Under the pieces are notes generated by a model. That model saw only the letters and a program-made list of their open reading frames with translations, did no database searches and was not told where the DNA came from. A stretch of 64,000 nucleotides of DNA from positions 804,689 through 868,688 of the forward strand of contig VZRN01001124.1 in NCBI GenBank assembly GCA_013397935.1, written 5' to 3'. This DNA comes from Dasyornis broadbenti (taxonomy: Eukaryota; Chordata; Aves; Passeriformes; Dasyornithidae). Below, one piece after another: positions 34,082-49,000 of the stretch (positions are counted from its first letter, which is position 1; the number at the start of each line of letters is the position of its first letter). Both the position numbers and the translations under genes were made by a program.

Positions 34082-37000
34082 TCAGTTTTCCACTTCACGT
34101 GTATCTTCACCATCAGTTTTCTTATGTTTCCTCATGTGTTTGTATTTTTCCACATATGCCTTCACCAGGTTAGCCACCTTCATAGGGTTAATCTCTCCAC
34201 TTTTGCTGTGACAGATCTGCAGGGGATCAGAGAGGGCACTTGGTCAATGACAGCAGCATAGGCAAGTGGCAGGGAAGCCCTAAGCTGTCCAGGGGAGCCA
34301 ATTCCTGCACAGACCCCAAGGCTCATAGCAAGGTACACAAAGCAGAAAACAAAGACAAGAGCAGCATTTTCCTTCAAGCATTCCAGAAATGGCCCAGAGC
34401 TTATCTATGGAGCACCAACTGAATGCAGAGGCATCTCAAGGCAGAGTTACTCATTTTTACTACAGGCTTTTTCACCTATCCATCCAGTTTTACACAATAC
34501 GTGATAACCAATGTTGCTACTCCATTTTTGGGATGTTTTTGAGGAAGCAATGCTCAGATCAAAAGAATCTGGCAGTTTTGAGAGGCCATTTTGAGATATG
34601 GGAGAAAGAACACACCCTACACAAGGAACTTTGTCCAGAGAGGAGTTCACAGTGACATCAGCAGCAAATGGTACTGCTTAGCTCTCTTGCAAACACTTGT
34701 GGTTCATTTGGATCACATAGAAGATGTGAAATTGCAGCCATTGGCTCAGGAATTTTTACTTATGATAGAATTTCTCAGTGATAGCAAGAATGCAGAGCAG
34801 AGAGTCCTCTGTCCTCTGAGGTATCTGCCTTGACCACAAGAGCATTACTTCTCCTCGTGAGACAACATTTACTTGCTGATCAGGACTTTTTTTAGCCACG
34901 ATCTAGTCAGTTCTAAGATTTGAGACAAAAGTCAGTATCAGCAAAATTGCAAGGCCCTCTTCCAAGGTTCAGGGCCACCACAGATGCTCAAGGACCTGAT
35001 GCACAAAGTATTTTCTCACTTCATCAGAAACAGCTAGAATTCTGGCTGAAGGTCCTAGTGAGGGGGATTTCACTATTCTCACCCAGGGATCATACCATGT
35101 AACATTTCAGCTCAGGCAGCTGAAGCTTAGCAATGTTCTTGTCCACTGAAAACATGATCTTATAAAAGGAACAGACAGACAGCTTCTCATCAATGGCACC
35201 CATCAGTGCTGCTTAAAGCAACGAGTGCTTCACCACAGGACTGCAAAGTATGAGTCAGGGTCCAAAGACCTGCTGCTCAGTTACGGCATGTAATTCCAAA
35301 ATGGGCAAGTGCAATCCAAAGTACGGTAACTTATGTAAAGACCTTCCCAGCTCCTCCTCTCCAGTTTCTCTCTCTGGGCCCTTACCTTTTGCACTGCTTT
35401 CCGAAGGATGCTCTTGTACTCCTCCTTTGTAATCTCCCTCTTCTGGTAAAAAGGTTTGATGGCAAGTTTCACTTCTTCCACGGCCCTTTCTTGCATGTGA
35501 AGCTTCTTCATGTACTGCACACGAAAGAGAACTTCATTACCTTGTGCTGTTTTGGGAATGGTTTCTGAATCTTAGAAACGTTTTCTTAGAAACTTTCTAA
35601 GAATGAAAATTCTCATTTCATAATTTCAATAACCCAGGTTATCACCTCAAAGTGATTTCTTTTACTGCCAGTTGCTGTCTTGAAACAAATATCAGTTTGC
35701 GCTATGAGGAACCTTTGTTTTATGTAACATTTATTCTGTGTCTTAAAGAATGTATTTTAAGCAAGCGACTACAATGTGGACTTGCTAATCTTGGCCTCCT
35801 CCTTCCCTTCCAACAGCTCTGCAGTAAACACACATCCAAAAAAAGGCATCAGATTCTAAAAGCAGCAAACCGTAACTGGGAATATAAAGCTTCAGATAGC
35901 TCTAAAGGCAACCTGAAAATTGCAGAGTTGCCTAAGAAGTAATGGTTACAGGTGCCACCAAACAAGTTCATAAAAACTGTTGCTCATAAATGGAGGTTCA
36001 GTGGGAAATGCATCTTACTGTTTGGTTTTATGGTTGGAAACAAAATAGTGGGCTAAGAAGTTTTTGTTCTGGTGTTAGTATCCACTGTGCCAGAGCAGAT
36101 GCTCTGTGCAGCAAACCCAAAACTTAGTAGCAAGGGACTTGCACTAAAAAATCTCCAAAGTATTTTACTATCTCTGCATTTTCAGTGTTGATAAGCCACA
36201 AGATACAGTCCTACCTCTCTACAGGGCTGTTACGAGAACTGACATTAATTTCAAAGCTGGAGAGGAAAGGAGAAAACCAGGTGTTCAGAGAAATTTGGAT
36301 ATTCTGGTCTGGAAAGTCCTTTCCAAATATTCATGCAAGAAAGTTCCAGAACTTTAAGAATGTATTTCAGATGTTTTAATCCCTCCCTGTCCTATGGTGA
36401 TGAAGCAGTAGAAAACACAACCCTCAAACAGAATATATCCCAAATGAATTCAAAGAGAGGACTGCCTGCTGCTCCTGGGTTAGCACAGTCAGTCACCAAA
36501 AACATCAGGGCTGGGAAAACACAGTACAGAAAGTTTAAAAATCCCCCAAATCAAAAAGTTAAAATAAACAGCTCATTTATTTTATGCATTCACTCACTTC
36601 CTCATTTTTTGTTTTATCCACTGGAGGTTTGGGTGCTTTGAGCTTTTCCTCTGTATTTCCAACAGAAGCAGCTTGGATTCCTGGCTCAGATGCCGTAGCC
36701 AGGCTGCCTGGCTCTGGGATGAGGCTCTGTCCCGCCATGCAGGCAAGAGCTGGAAGACTTCCCTGCATGATGAACTGAACCGTGGGCTGGCTCACCGGGG
36801 CGTAGGGGGGCAGGCTGGAGGGCAGGGCTGGTGCCACGGGGATGTTCTGACAGTACACCTGTGAAACAGACACCACTCTGTAAATGCCTGTGCTGACAAG
36901 ACTCAACATCAGATCAGGATTTTCAGAGAACTTTTATCCACCAGGAGCTACCACAAGCCCCACTTGCCTTTTAACTGGTGGACAGCATATACTGATGGCT

Positions 37001-40000
37001 TGGACCAAGGATACCAAGCCAACATTTACAGCCTGATCACCATCAGGGAGAAGCTCACAGCTTCTCAGACAGCACCACCTTTCTGCAAGCTACTGCTGAA
37101 AAGAGAAGCTGCATGTACAGAGCAGAATTAAAAGAGAATACATTTCTTCAACTGTAAGGAACACCTGAGAGATTAAATGACTAGAGGACTGCTGAGGTGT
37201 ATGGGCTACATGAAATGTACCACACGCAGAGGAAGGCCAACTCTGCCATGAGAGAAGGGTGTTGCACAACGAGGGCACAGATGAGATGGGATGCCTTCCA
37301 TGACACTTGGGTGCTGGAATAGTAACCAACCTGAGAGGAATCTAGATCAGGAAACATAGGCTCGGGAATCATGTAATTGGTTGGAGGAGGCTCATTTAAC
37401 TGCACCTGATTTAACGTTTGGTTCAAGTCCTCTGCTTTCCAGGCCCCTTCTTTTGCTCGCTGAAGTTTGTAAAATGGCATCCCTAGATATCCCAAGAGAA
37501 GGAAAAGAAAACATCTGAGAGCAAAATAATGTGTCAAAGATTCAAACCCAGTTATATTTTAAAAATTAAAACAAAAAGGATCTAACAACAAAACTAGCTA
37601 TAAAAGGATTTTTTTAGCAGTTATTCATATTTTAAAGCTTCTGATAATAGAGAGCTTCTCATCCCCTTGAGCAATTACTTTCTACTGGATTTATCTGTTG
37701 AGAGTAACCAACAAGAACAACACAGGCAACTCTGTCCACACAAATAGCACAGATTCCCAAGCCAAACTGTTTCCAGCAGCTTTGGTTTAGCAGCACTCAC
37801 AGGATTGAGCTACAGAGACTTGTCACACTCCTTGGTTTTGAGAAACACTTATAAATTCTGAAAGCAAAGCAACCATTCTAGTTAAGTACAGAAAGCGTGG
37901 GACATGGGCTGCCAGTTCAGAGATGGGGTTGTCACACGTGCTTCAAGAGTGAACAAGCTACCTCTGGCTGAGCTGTGCTGACAGCACGTCCTCTCCAATT
38001 CATTAACACAACTCACCTCATGATTTCAACCAGTGCAAAATGCCAGCTCTCAGGATTGCAAATCACAGCATCACCCCAACTCAGATGACAGAACTCTTAC
38101 ACTACAATCAGGTTTGGCCAGACACCAAAACCCTAAGCCTTATACAGCCTCTTTCAACTGCTGTTTGTTTTCCAAAAGAGACTTACTTGGAGCTTTTCCA
38201 GCAGACAACGTGCCGCTTTCTTCCTCTTGAAGATTCCAGGTAACTCTTTTCACTGGTGCTTTTGATTTCAAGGCAGGACCCTGAGGTACCACTTCCAGTT
38301 CAGGCCTACTGAAATTACTTGTATTTTCATTTGACACAAGGCACTCCTCCTTAACCTCCCTCACACAATCTGCAACTTTGCTTTTGGACGAGCTTTGAAT
38401 CGGTGCAGCCTCAGCTGGAACGTGCATGATAACTTCCTTCTTTGGGGGTTGTTCCATCAGAGACGGACATAATGCAGTATTTTCTATTTTAACTGTAATC
38501 TCTAGGTTTGTATTGCTACAGCTACCGAGTAGTGCTGCATCAGTACTGTTCATTACCTCTGTTTCAGCAAAAGAATCCACATCGTCAACTGGGACACAAA
38601 TGTTTGTGATCTCTGGAGCAGGGAATGCAGTTTCACTGCTCACTTCCTGAGAGATGGGCTCCACCTTTATAGTTTCTTGGACCTCTCTCAGCTGAACTGG
38701 GGTCTCAGTCTGTATTTCCTCAAGTTTGACATTTGGTTGGATGGTTATGGAAAGCCCTTCTAGTACTAGCTCCTCTTTCAGCTCTTGTTTGAGAGAATGG
38801 GGTTGCTCCAGACACCTGGTCACATTTTCAACTGGAGGCTTTTGATCCTTTTCTGGTGGAAGAGGAACCAAGGTCTCTTTCGATCTGTGTTTTCTTTCTT
38901 TGGAACGTGATCGGGATCGCAGTCTTTTTTCCTTTGATTTGCTGCTTTTGTGCTCCCAAGATCGAGATGCAGACCGAGACCGAGACCTCCACTTTCTCCT
39001 CTCCCGAGATCTGGATCTCGATCTCTTTCTGTCCCTTGACTTCAAGCTACTTTCTTTATCATATCTCTCGTAGCTTTTGTCCCTCCTGTGCTTCCGCCTT
39101 TTAGTCCTCTCAGTGCTATTGGACCGGGAGTGGTCCCTCCGCCTTGATCTTGAGCGAGACCGTCTTTTCTTTTTCCTGTTTTCATAAAACTCAGAAATAC
39201 TTCCAGGACTACATGAATGTGACCTAGATTTCCTTCTGTCCCTAGACCAAGAAGTTTTTGCCTTTTTATCCTTGGTTTTCTCCTTCATTTTCTTTTTTTT
39301 AGGTCGTTCGTGACTGCTAGAACGGTCAGTAGAAGACCTCCTGCTCTTGGATTTTAACATGTGTGTTTTGCTATGCTCTTCCCCACCTGACCAAGAGGTA
39401 GATCTGGAGCTTCGGTCCTTTGAGTGTGCTCTGTCTCTAGATCCTGAACGTGATCTCTTATGCTCTTTGACAAGTGCTTTTTTCCTTTTCATCTTCTTCT
39501 TGCTTCGGGAGCTGGAGTTTGAACAGGATCTGGAACGTGATCGCTTCTCTGCCTGTTCTACCTTTTGGACTTTCTGCTGCCCACCACTCTTTGAGGGACT
39601 GTCTGGTTCTAGTTTCACATTAATACTAGGTCTAATCAATTCCTCAGTGTTAAAGAACACATTAGGCCCCTCTCTGCTTTCCTCCTTTAAACACTTTGTA
39701 TTAGAAATTTCCTTAACAGCAGATGAAGTGCAAGGACTGCTTAGGCTGTCTTCCTCATCCACATTGTCTCGTTCCTCCATATCAGAGATCTGTTCTACAA
39801 TCCTGCTTGCTACTGTCACATCATCACGAGACTCTGTGTTACCTGATGGCACGTCAGATTCAGTCCCAGATCCAAATATGTTTTCTACCCTGTAAGGGGT
39901 GAAACGACGGACAGTTTGAAATGTTTGAACTTTTGGATTTTCAATGGAAATAGTCCTAGTAATATTAGTTAGTGGGATCCCTGAGCCAAGCCTTTCAGGA

Positions 40001-43000
40001 CTGCTGTTTGCTGAACTCGAGTCTGATCCTGTTGGCTCAAAGGGATCATATATTTCACTTTTGACCTGCTTTTTCTTAACTGAGAAAAGAGGTGAAGGAT
40101 TCTCCTTCTGCTGCACTTCATCGTCCACAGGGCGGAAAGTATTACAAAATCCTGGGTTAGATAGTCTGCTAGGATGTCCTGTGTTCCCAGGAATATTGAT
40201 TTTAAAACTCTCAAAAGAACCTGGGCCTTTTCCCCTCGAAGAGCCCAGCAGCGATGAACTGCTATAGCCGCTGCGATTGGTGGAGGAAGACACCCCGCTT
40301 GGACATGTCTGTTGCTGAGGTTCCTTGGAATTTGACTTTTGACTTTCTACCTTGCTAACCTTTCCTGGCTGATTAGTGCTCTCTTTGCCAGTCAGCTGGG
40401 TTATACAGGAGCTGGGGATGTCACAGCTTTGGCTTCCTGTGGGTTCTGGGTCCACCTGCTTGCTGCTGGTTTCTTTTTTAATCTTTGGTATCCTGGGAAG
40501 CTCAAAGATGTCAATTCTCTGGGAAGGTGGTTTTACTGGCTGCCTCACAGTTACAGCTTTTGAGCCAGAATTCAAGTTACAGCTCAGGGGCTTTGAAGAT
40601 GAATCAGTGGGTACAAAGTTTTTAGATTTTCCATTAAATCTGGGCATTTCATCTGACTTGGAGCCTTGCCTGCTCAAAGTCGCTAAATTCTGAGTCTGAA
40701 CAGACCTGGGCGTCATTGAATATTCTGATTTTACAGTTGCCTTTTCTGGCGCAGGGTTTGCTGCAAACTTGCTCCTGCTCAGTGACGGTGAAGGCGACGA
40801 GAACAAGCTTGAGGAGAAGGGTTTGGTGTGAGTGCTCAGCCCCGAGGAAACAGAAGGTCCAGCCATGGAGCTGCTTGCTGTGGTCCCTGAGTGCGCTGTA
40901 CTTGGGTGGCTGCTATGCCTTGAACCATCCTCCACTCTCGAGTCAGTCGCTGATTTTCTACGAAATGGAGCTATGGCACACAAACAGACAATTAGGCTTT
41001 TCAGGATGTATCTGGACATTTTCTGCCAACATTAACAGAAGTACTTAGCTAACTATTTCAAGTTCCACTGTGGTTTGCAGACGCACCACACAGTAATAAG
41101 GGAGTCCAATTGTTCTTTCAGTCAGATACTCATAGTTTAGTGCCAGACAACCACCTCTTTGAGGCAAACACTACTATTTAGGACATAAATGATTCTGTTC
41201 TGTAGATATCACCACATTAGTGCTTATTAGCCTGTAGTTGCTGATTGACAGAAATGACTATAACAGAGGACGTTAGAGGTGCTTACTTTAAGAATAAAGC
41301 TCTAAGTTTCAATTTGAAGAGATTCCTTTCAAGTAATGCCATGCCAAGGGAAGACACAGCTGGAGATGATAGCACATATTTAGAGCTCTACTTTTGCAAA
41401 GAAATTTCTTGCCAAGGTCCTTTACCTGCTCTTCAAACTGAAGTACAGATTACAGGCATGGCAGCAATGCATGACACATGCCAGAAAAATTGGGCACTAA
41501 AACAACTCTGGTCTATCCAGTCCTACATTTTTTTATAACAAAGCAAAGCATGAAACCTCTGTGCAGTTCTTTTGAAAGAAGAAAACCATGCATGAAAACT
41601 AAAATCCTCCAGTAAAATCTCAGGTCTGCAATTAAAACACAGCCAAGCAACACTATTTCAGAGCATCCATCTTATAACACAGATTACTGTTGGCAGCTAC
41701 TGAAACTATTCTACATATTTTAATGCTCAGTAAGAGTATCCCTAAGTTTAAATCTATGCAGCCTGTAGGATCAGGGGAGATGAGGATGAAACAAAGAGGC
41801 TAATAGAACTAAGAGGTGCCCAGTCCTTACCCTCCTTCTTTGCTGTCAGTGAACCATCTCTGTTGATGACCACATCTGAACTACTCATCATGAGAAGGCT
41901 CTGTCCAGACAGGATGCTTCCCAACAGATCAGGCACAGGAGCAGCTTCTGCTTCTTGGTCAGGATTCAAGGCAGGCACACTGCTTCTGCATGTTTCAGAG
42001 GGGTTACATTTCCTTTACTCTTACAGCACTTGTTCTATACACACACATTACATTAAAAAGAAACCAAAGTCAAGCGCATAAACAGAGGTCAGCCAGGGAA
42101 GTTCACTTGTAGTTTTGGCTACCCTAGAGTCATTCAGTCCCCATCTTACTCTGACGAACAGAAGGTGAAGCTTTTACTGACTTTCTACAGGAATAACACA
42201 AGGTAGGAAAGCATGTGATTGTACCTGAGACTTCTGATTAGCAAAAGCTTTTTATTAAGAGTGGTGCTTACTGTGTTGTATATCAAGATTAACCTTTCAG
42301 TGCATTTAAGATGCAGAGGATAAACCACTGATTATCACTTCAGAGATATTTCTATCCTAGCTGCCTCTCTTGCCCCCAATAAATCATAAACACAAATGTG
42401 TTCCTCATGCCTACACTTCTATCTAAAAAAAAATGACACAGCTTGAACCAGTGTTTAACCACAAGGTGCCACTGGTAGGGTAGCTAAGAGCATAGCATAG
42501 AGAAATTACACTGAAAAACAACTGTAATGCTCCCGCACATGGGACAGCAGAAACACTCCCCCTTTATGCTTTGCTAAATCTTATGAAGATGGTTTAAGTT
42601 CCCAGTTCTTGAAATACAGACTGAAAAGGTGTTTCTGGTGCTGGGCTTTTTTGGTTTTCTGTCTTTGCTTTTGTGTTGATGGGATTTGGGGGGTTGTTTG
42701 GTTTGGGTTTGCTAAAAAAAAAACCAAAACAAAAAACTTCCACAGGGACTCAGATCTTTGATGGAGCTACATTTCATTTCTGTATGACAACAAAGCAAAT
42801 TTTATTCACTTAATGTACACCAAAACATGTGTAATAACATACAATAGAGAGCCAAAATGGGAACAGTAAAAGAATCAGCTACAAAGGCCAGACCAGGAAA
42901 CTCAGAGTAGTCCAGGTAAATGGAGCCTTTAGAATAGCTGAGTATCAGCTAAACAGTTCTACTTTCTAAACAATATGCTATTCAAATAACTCTGAGGACA

Positions 43001-46000
43001 TGGAACGCTTCCTGGAATGCTTCCTTCAGGACTGAGATGGGAAAGACAGAGAAATATCCAAGTTATCACAAAAATATACTACCTTAATCCTGAGAAAGCA
43101 AACTTCACCATAAATCAGAAGCATTAGAGGACAACTATGTAAACCTTTCACACCTTTAATCACTTAAGCTGAGCTCCCTTCATTTCTCTTCAGCTCTCTC
43201 AGCCTTGCAGTTTTCTGTGACTCAGTTGGTACCTGCCTCAGTGACATTCCTCATCCCTTTTCTTCTTATCATGCTCCTGGCTCCCTGTGTCCTACCCCTC
43301 AGTCCTGAAAATTCACTGTGGCTGCCAGTGGGGGGCAGCCAGGGCTCCCTGGCCTTGGCAGGCTTGCAACACAGACAGCGAAGCAACTGATAAACTGCAG
43401 GATCAAACAAAGCTTTTCCTCGATTTTCTGAGCTCCAACAAATAGCAGCAGAACTGGGTAAGGGGGAAACAGGTCTCACCTCCTCAGGTTGTGCAACTGG
43501 ATTCCCCAACCCTCTCAAAGATGTAAGTGGTTTTTTAAAGGTTAATGAGACTGGGAAATAGTAATTTTAAATTTCAATGGAAATGTTAAAAGTATGATGG
43601 AAGAGGGTGTGTGTTCAACATTAAAAAAGAGTTCTTGCACAAATTGATGTGGTTACTTATCTACAGTTGTGCAGGCATGCATGTACACATATACATGATC
43701 TTTTTGAAAGATAGTCATGGTAAGAAAAGGATGATCACCCAAGTTTATTCTTTTGTTAGGGTCATTAAAGAACTAAGAAAAATAAAACAACAATGGATAT
43801 TTACCTGGGAAGTCCCACAGAAATGGGTCTAGCTACGGGACGGTGAGACCTCAGTGCTGACTGGGAAAGAACTCTCCTCTTGGCACTCAGTGGTGAATCT
43901 GGATTTGCTGGAACATCTTCATTACTATAATGAAACATACACACACGAACCCTGAATTTGTCTGAAATGTTTTTCACATCAAAGAGATGATACTGCTATG
44001 ACAGATACGGTTAGAGAGCATCATTTGTTCTATTATGATATATTAACAAATATTTGTGCAATATACTTATTTTCTGTGGCTGCCTAAACAGAACAGCTTG
44101 ATTTTCTTCTATGAAAGGATCAAAAAGTAATAGTCACTGGAAAACTAAATTTCACCAACAGTAATTTCACATGCCTTCTTCCCAAAAATCTGAAGTTTAA
44201 TAGTGACACAAGCGAAGGCATAGTAAGACTTCTCCTGAATTTAATGTATCTGGAAAAGTGAAGATAGGAAAAGTAGAAACATGGAAGGTTCCAGAGGTCC
44301 GTTTAATTCTGTGTTTACTGTATACCAAACATGCCAGCGGTCTTCACATAAAATAAATAAATAAAACGTGACGGATTAGGATCAGACTCCTTCAGATTCT
44401 AACCTTTCAGTAACCCCATAGATCTTATTACAGGTTTTCACGAGGCTGATTATTTCAGAAAAACTCTTTAGAGGAGGCTGATTCCTTACAAGCTCAGCAA
44501 CTCAGCCCGGGAGGTAAGAAAGAACAGGCCATTATGTGTTATCATGGGTTGGGTATCCAAAGCTGCCTTCAGATGTGAGATCTACACTCTGTATGGACTC
44601 ACGTGTACAAACAACCCACCACCTGTTAAATTACCAGGTCCCTGTTCACAATCCAGAGATACTTTACCTTTCATAGGGATCCAACTCATATGGATCCCCA
44701 AACACAGAGAGAGAAGCTGCACCAATATCTGCTCTCATCAGCCCAAGCGAGGGCTCTGCTGGTTTGTACATGGAAGGAAGTGAGGCCCCACGCATAGGTT
44801 TACTGAGACCAAGAGTTCTTGCAATACGGGAGCGAGCAGTAACCTCATTGTTCACCTGCACAGACAAAGAGATTGGGTTGTTTGTATGTTAGAGCTGGTA
44901 AATTTGTGTTTAAAGCTCCAAATTCTTCACTCATGCTAAGTACAGTCATCAGGTTACTACCATCAGCAGCACAACTGGTGTGCATTTATTATCCATGTTT
45001 GTTTTAAAGCATGTATTAAACTTGTAACTACGGCCTGTATGTCACTTCAAACAGAGACTGCATGTATTAGATATATGTGACCAGATAAATTAAGCTTCTA
45101 AAAATCCTTAATAATGTCAATTCAAAATTGTTGGTTCCTTATTAAATGCTGGAGGGACAGTTCTGGCTCCAAGATGTAGACTCTAGTTAAAGCACCTGAC
45201 AAAAAGAATCAAGTTGGTGCAGAGTATCCAGTATAATTCACGAGAGGACAAAACCCACAACTGAAAGGAATTTTGAGAGCCCTTACAGCTGAATAGCTGG
45301 GCTTGCAACATCACAGTCACAAACATCCACAGCCTATTAAAAACAATAGTGCTGGCAATTTTAATTGAGCTTGCATCAGTATCAAGTAAACACTACAGCC
45401 TAATGGCAAGGCAGGACACAAAGCCTGCAGGACATGCTTTACAACCTGATCCCTACAGTTCAGGTAACAGGATTTGTCAGCAAAGCCAGCAGACCTGTCT
45501 GGAAGTTGCAATTCATTTCCACATACAGCATCTTTCTGGAGTACACTGGACACATCCTGCACATACTCCCATCAGGAAAGGTGCCTGCTACGACTATAAG
45601 ACGGCATTTCTTCCAACTGAATCCCATGTTATAGTGCTTTTACAGAGGGTTGGAAATGGCAGATTCTGGCTGGCAGGAATTCACTCACATGTAATCTTCC
45701 TCTTGTCTTTTTCCCCCTTCTCTTCTTTGTCAGACGCTTGCGTCTCTTCAGGTGCGCCCCTGAACTCTTCTTCCCAGCAGCAGATTTTGTCTGAGTTCTT
45801 TTTTTGCCTCCTACTTTCTTCCGCCTACCTGATGGGACAAAAATCAAGGATCTGGCTAAGTCCTGGCACTGTGTTTTACTCTGTACTCACTTTTTCATTC
45901 CCTCATGACACACAAAGCAGCTCAAAGAGACATACAGAGTGCCACCAATGGCAGAGCAGAAAAAGTAACATCATTAGGATTTATTTAAAAACAACCTTCA

Positions 46001-49000
46001 AGACACTTCTGGGCAAAGGTGGTATAGGTAAAGAAGAAAATGCACATGGGATACTTCCATAGCTGTGCAGGGAGTCAGCATACAGCTGATGTGGAGTATT
46101 TAGTAGGATTCAGGCTCCCCTAAGGTGCCTGATGTCCTTACCTGTTCTTCTCTTCTGCCTGGTGGGAGCCCGTGGTGCCAGAGGACGCTGGTAGATGGCT
46201 GTGTTCAGGCCTGCTACAACTGCCTCAATTGTTTCATCCAGAAGAGAGGACATGAGGTATCCTGGCACATGCTGTGGGTGGGATTGGAAGGTACATGATA
46301 CAGGTATCTAAAGCAACATTTACTTAAAAAGCATTTGATGGAGAACGGATTTGAGATTCAAACGAGGAAACACTTCATATCACTAAGCTGCCAGTTAAGC
46401 GATTATGTCACTTTTCTCGTCTACTAACTGACATGCTAAGGACCTTGTCCTTCAGCCTCCTTCAGAATTACATGCACACTCCCAACTTCCCACTGTGCTT
46501 GGAGGACAACAGTTTACACACTCTCAACCAGGAGAATTAAGCTTCAGCCAACTCAAGGTACAAGCCAAATAAGATGCACTTTTGTGCAGAGACAAAGGCA
46601 ATAAGTAATAGTGCTTTTCCAGGTATGGTTTGTAATCATCCCTGCACATTGCTAAGTGGAGCTAGGAACAGCTTCTTGAATGGGAAGTGCTGGGTTCCCA
46701 GGATTACTCTACTATGCAATAGTAAAGTCCCCAGGCACCACCTCTCTCATTGACCGGAGACAACTCCCCACTATTTCTAAAACAAGTAGGGAAAGAAAGA
46801 AAAGTACCAACAGTTACCTTGCAGAGTCTTTCACTTCAAACAACACTCTCCTCCCTTTTTCTTCAACACATAGCCCTGACTATTCAGTTGTAATTACTTA
46901 ACAACAACACATCAAATAATTCATTATTTTTTCTATTTTATTAATTCTTCTAAAGTTAAAATAGAAATGCCTGGGTTTGGAGACAGTGGGGTTTGGCAGT
47001 CAAATAAGATCACCTCCATTATGGAGGACATAATGAATTTAACAACTGCTAAAGCACTCTGGGAAGTCCTTAAATCACAGGGAAAACGTGATAAAAACTT
47101 AAGGTGAGCTGCATCTTCATTCATGGCAGCTATTGAAACTATACTTAATACTGTAAGAGAGGGACCCTGTGTATTTGGGATACTCTCCTGCATAGATTCT
47201 CTAGTACTGTTAATGTGGTTGAACTCACACTACCACATTATTGAGGACACTAACATCTGTTTTTTTCCTCTTCCAACAAGAAACTGATTTTCACAAACAC
47301 AGAAACCTTAAAAATACTGAATTTTTCTCTTCAGTTGGGCTGAAGGTGGGCAACATGTTCTGCTGCTATGGGCAAGGAGGTAGGAGGACAAAGGAAAATA
47401 AACAACTGTCAAATAAACATGCTAAAAAATTAGAAGCGGTGCACAAACTGTATTAATAGCCACTAAGAATAAAAATACAATTTTGCTCACATCAGGGGTG
47501 ATAAAAATGCAGGTTAAGAGAAGAAGCTATTGCAGCATTTCAAAATAAGGCATCTTGGTCCATCTGCACATGTTCTACGTCTCAGTTGACAAGAGCTCCA
47601 CAACTACTAAGCACTGGCCTGCAGACAGTCAATACAGACAGCTGAGCTACTTCAGTGGGGACTCATTTCAATCACTCCTCCGCAGGGTTCTTACAGAGGC
47701 TCCCTCAGGAATCCCCATGGATACCTGAATTTGCTGTGCTGTTGTTATGCGGTTCCTGTTCACCGTGGCCCGGACGCGTTCGCTCTGCCGAGTCCTGGCT
47801 ATAGCTCGGGTTCGGACGTGAGGGCGGAGCCTACTCGTGGTGGGAACAACATCGGCCATGAGGGCAGCCACCTCCTCCTCACTGACATGATCTGTACCTG
47901 GAATGAGAACAGACTGAGGTCACTTGTCCTTCTACAGGTGAAATCATTTCAAGAATTTCAGATAAAAAAAAGAAATATCAGTGTTCCCTTTCTTAAACCA
48001 ATCATCTCCACAGGCAGCCATTACCCCCTCAAAAGGAAATGAGCAGAGATACCACTGTTTCAGACTGTTACACACTGTAACACTTTTCTAGGTAACAGAA
48101 ATTGCTGCTACAGTGCCAATATGAGGTCAGGACACTAACAAATTCTTTCCACTGTAACACAGTGCAATCACACTATGGTGCTGGGATTGCCTTGGAAAGG
48201 TTAAAGGATGCTTACAAGAAGCAGCTTCAAAGGCTGTAACTGCAGATGAAAATCTTCATAAACAAGATCCTCTCATCAGTCAACAGTTCAAGTCTAATCT
48301 CAAGGTTCAAGAAAGAATGCTTATCAAAACAATTATTTGAAACAGATAAAACCAGGACGTCAAACTTATCTTCAAAACAGCACATGATTCACATTATCTA
48401 ACTCGCAAGCAAAATATTTACTTGGACTGGCTACCATGAAACCCTTACCTGCAGCAGCATTGGCACCCATGGGGGCACAGGCTGGACAGAACCATTCATC
48501 TACAGGGACTTCACTCAGAGGAGGATTAAGGCATTCCATGTGATACCTTGAGAGGGAAAAAAAAAAAAAAATCTCATTTTAAGCCTGAAACTATGGTTTA
48601 CACATCCACTTCTACCAATCTCCAGAGAACAGATGGATGCTGCCTGATAGTTATGTAAGGGTCTTCAGTTCTAGATAGTATTTTCATCACTTAGGCTCAA
48701 AAAAGCTCAGCAAACGGAGGGTTTTCCCCTCAACGTGTGGTGAATTGCTTTTCACTTGAATCCGAGCTGCAAGAAATGTGCAGAGCCAAAACTGATGGTG
48801 GCAAGAGAAGTACAGAGGCACTGGGGAGAGAGGCAACCAGGAAACATCAGTTTCCTGAAAACCAACATAAACACTACTGGTACTTATGAGAATTTTATTT
48901 TGCATGACAAGGCACAGGTCAACTGCAATGCCTTGTCACGCCAACTAAAGGCCCTGCATCCCACATGTACCTGGCATGACTAAGACAATTGGTGATCAGG

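Noticed and set aside
46272..47725. Possible U12-type intron in PHRF1 (donor GTATCC)
   Set aside because: The donor continues ATGG rather than TT, and no TTCCTTAAC-like branch site precedes the acceptor.
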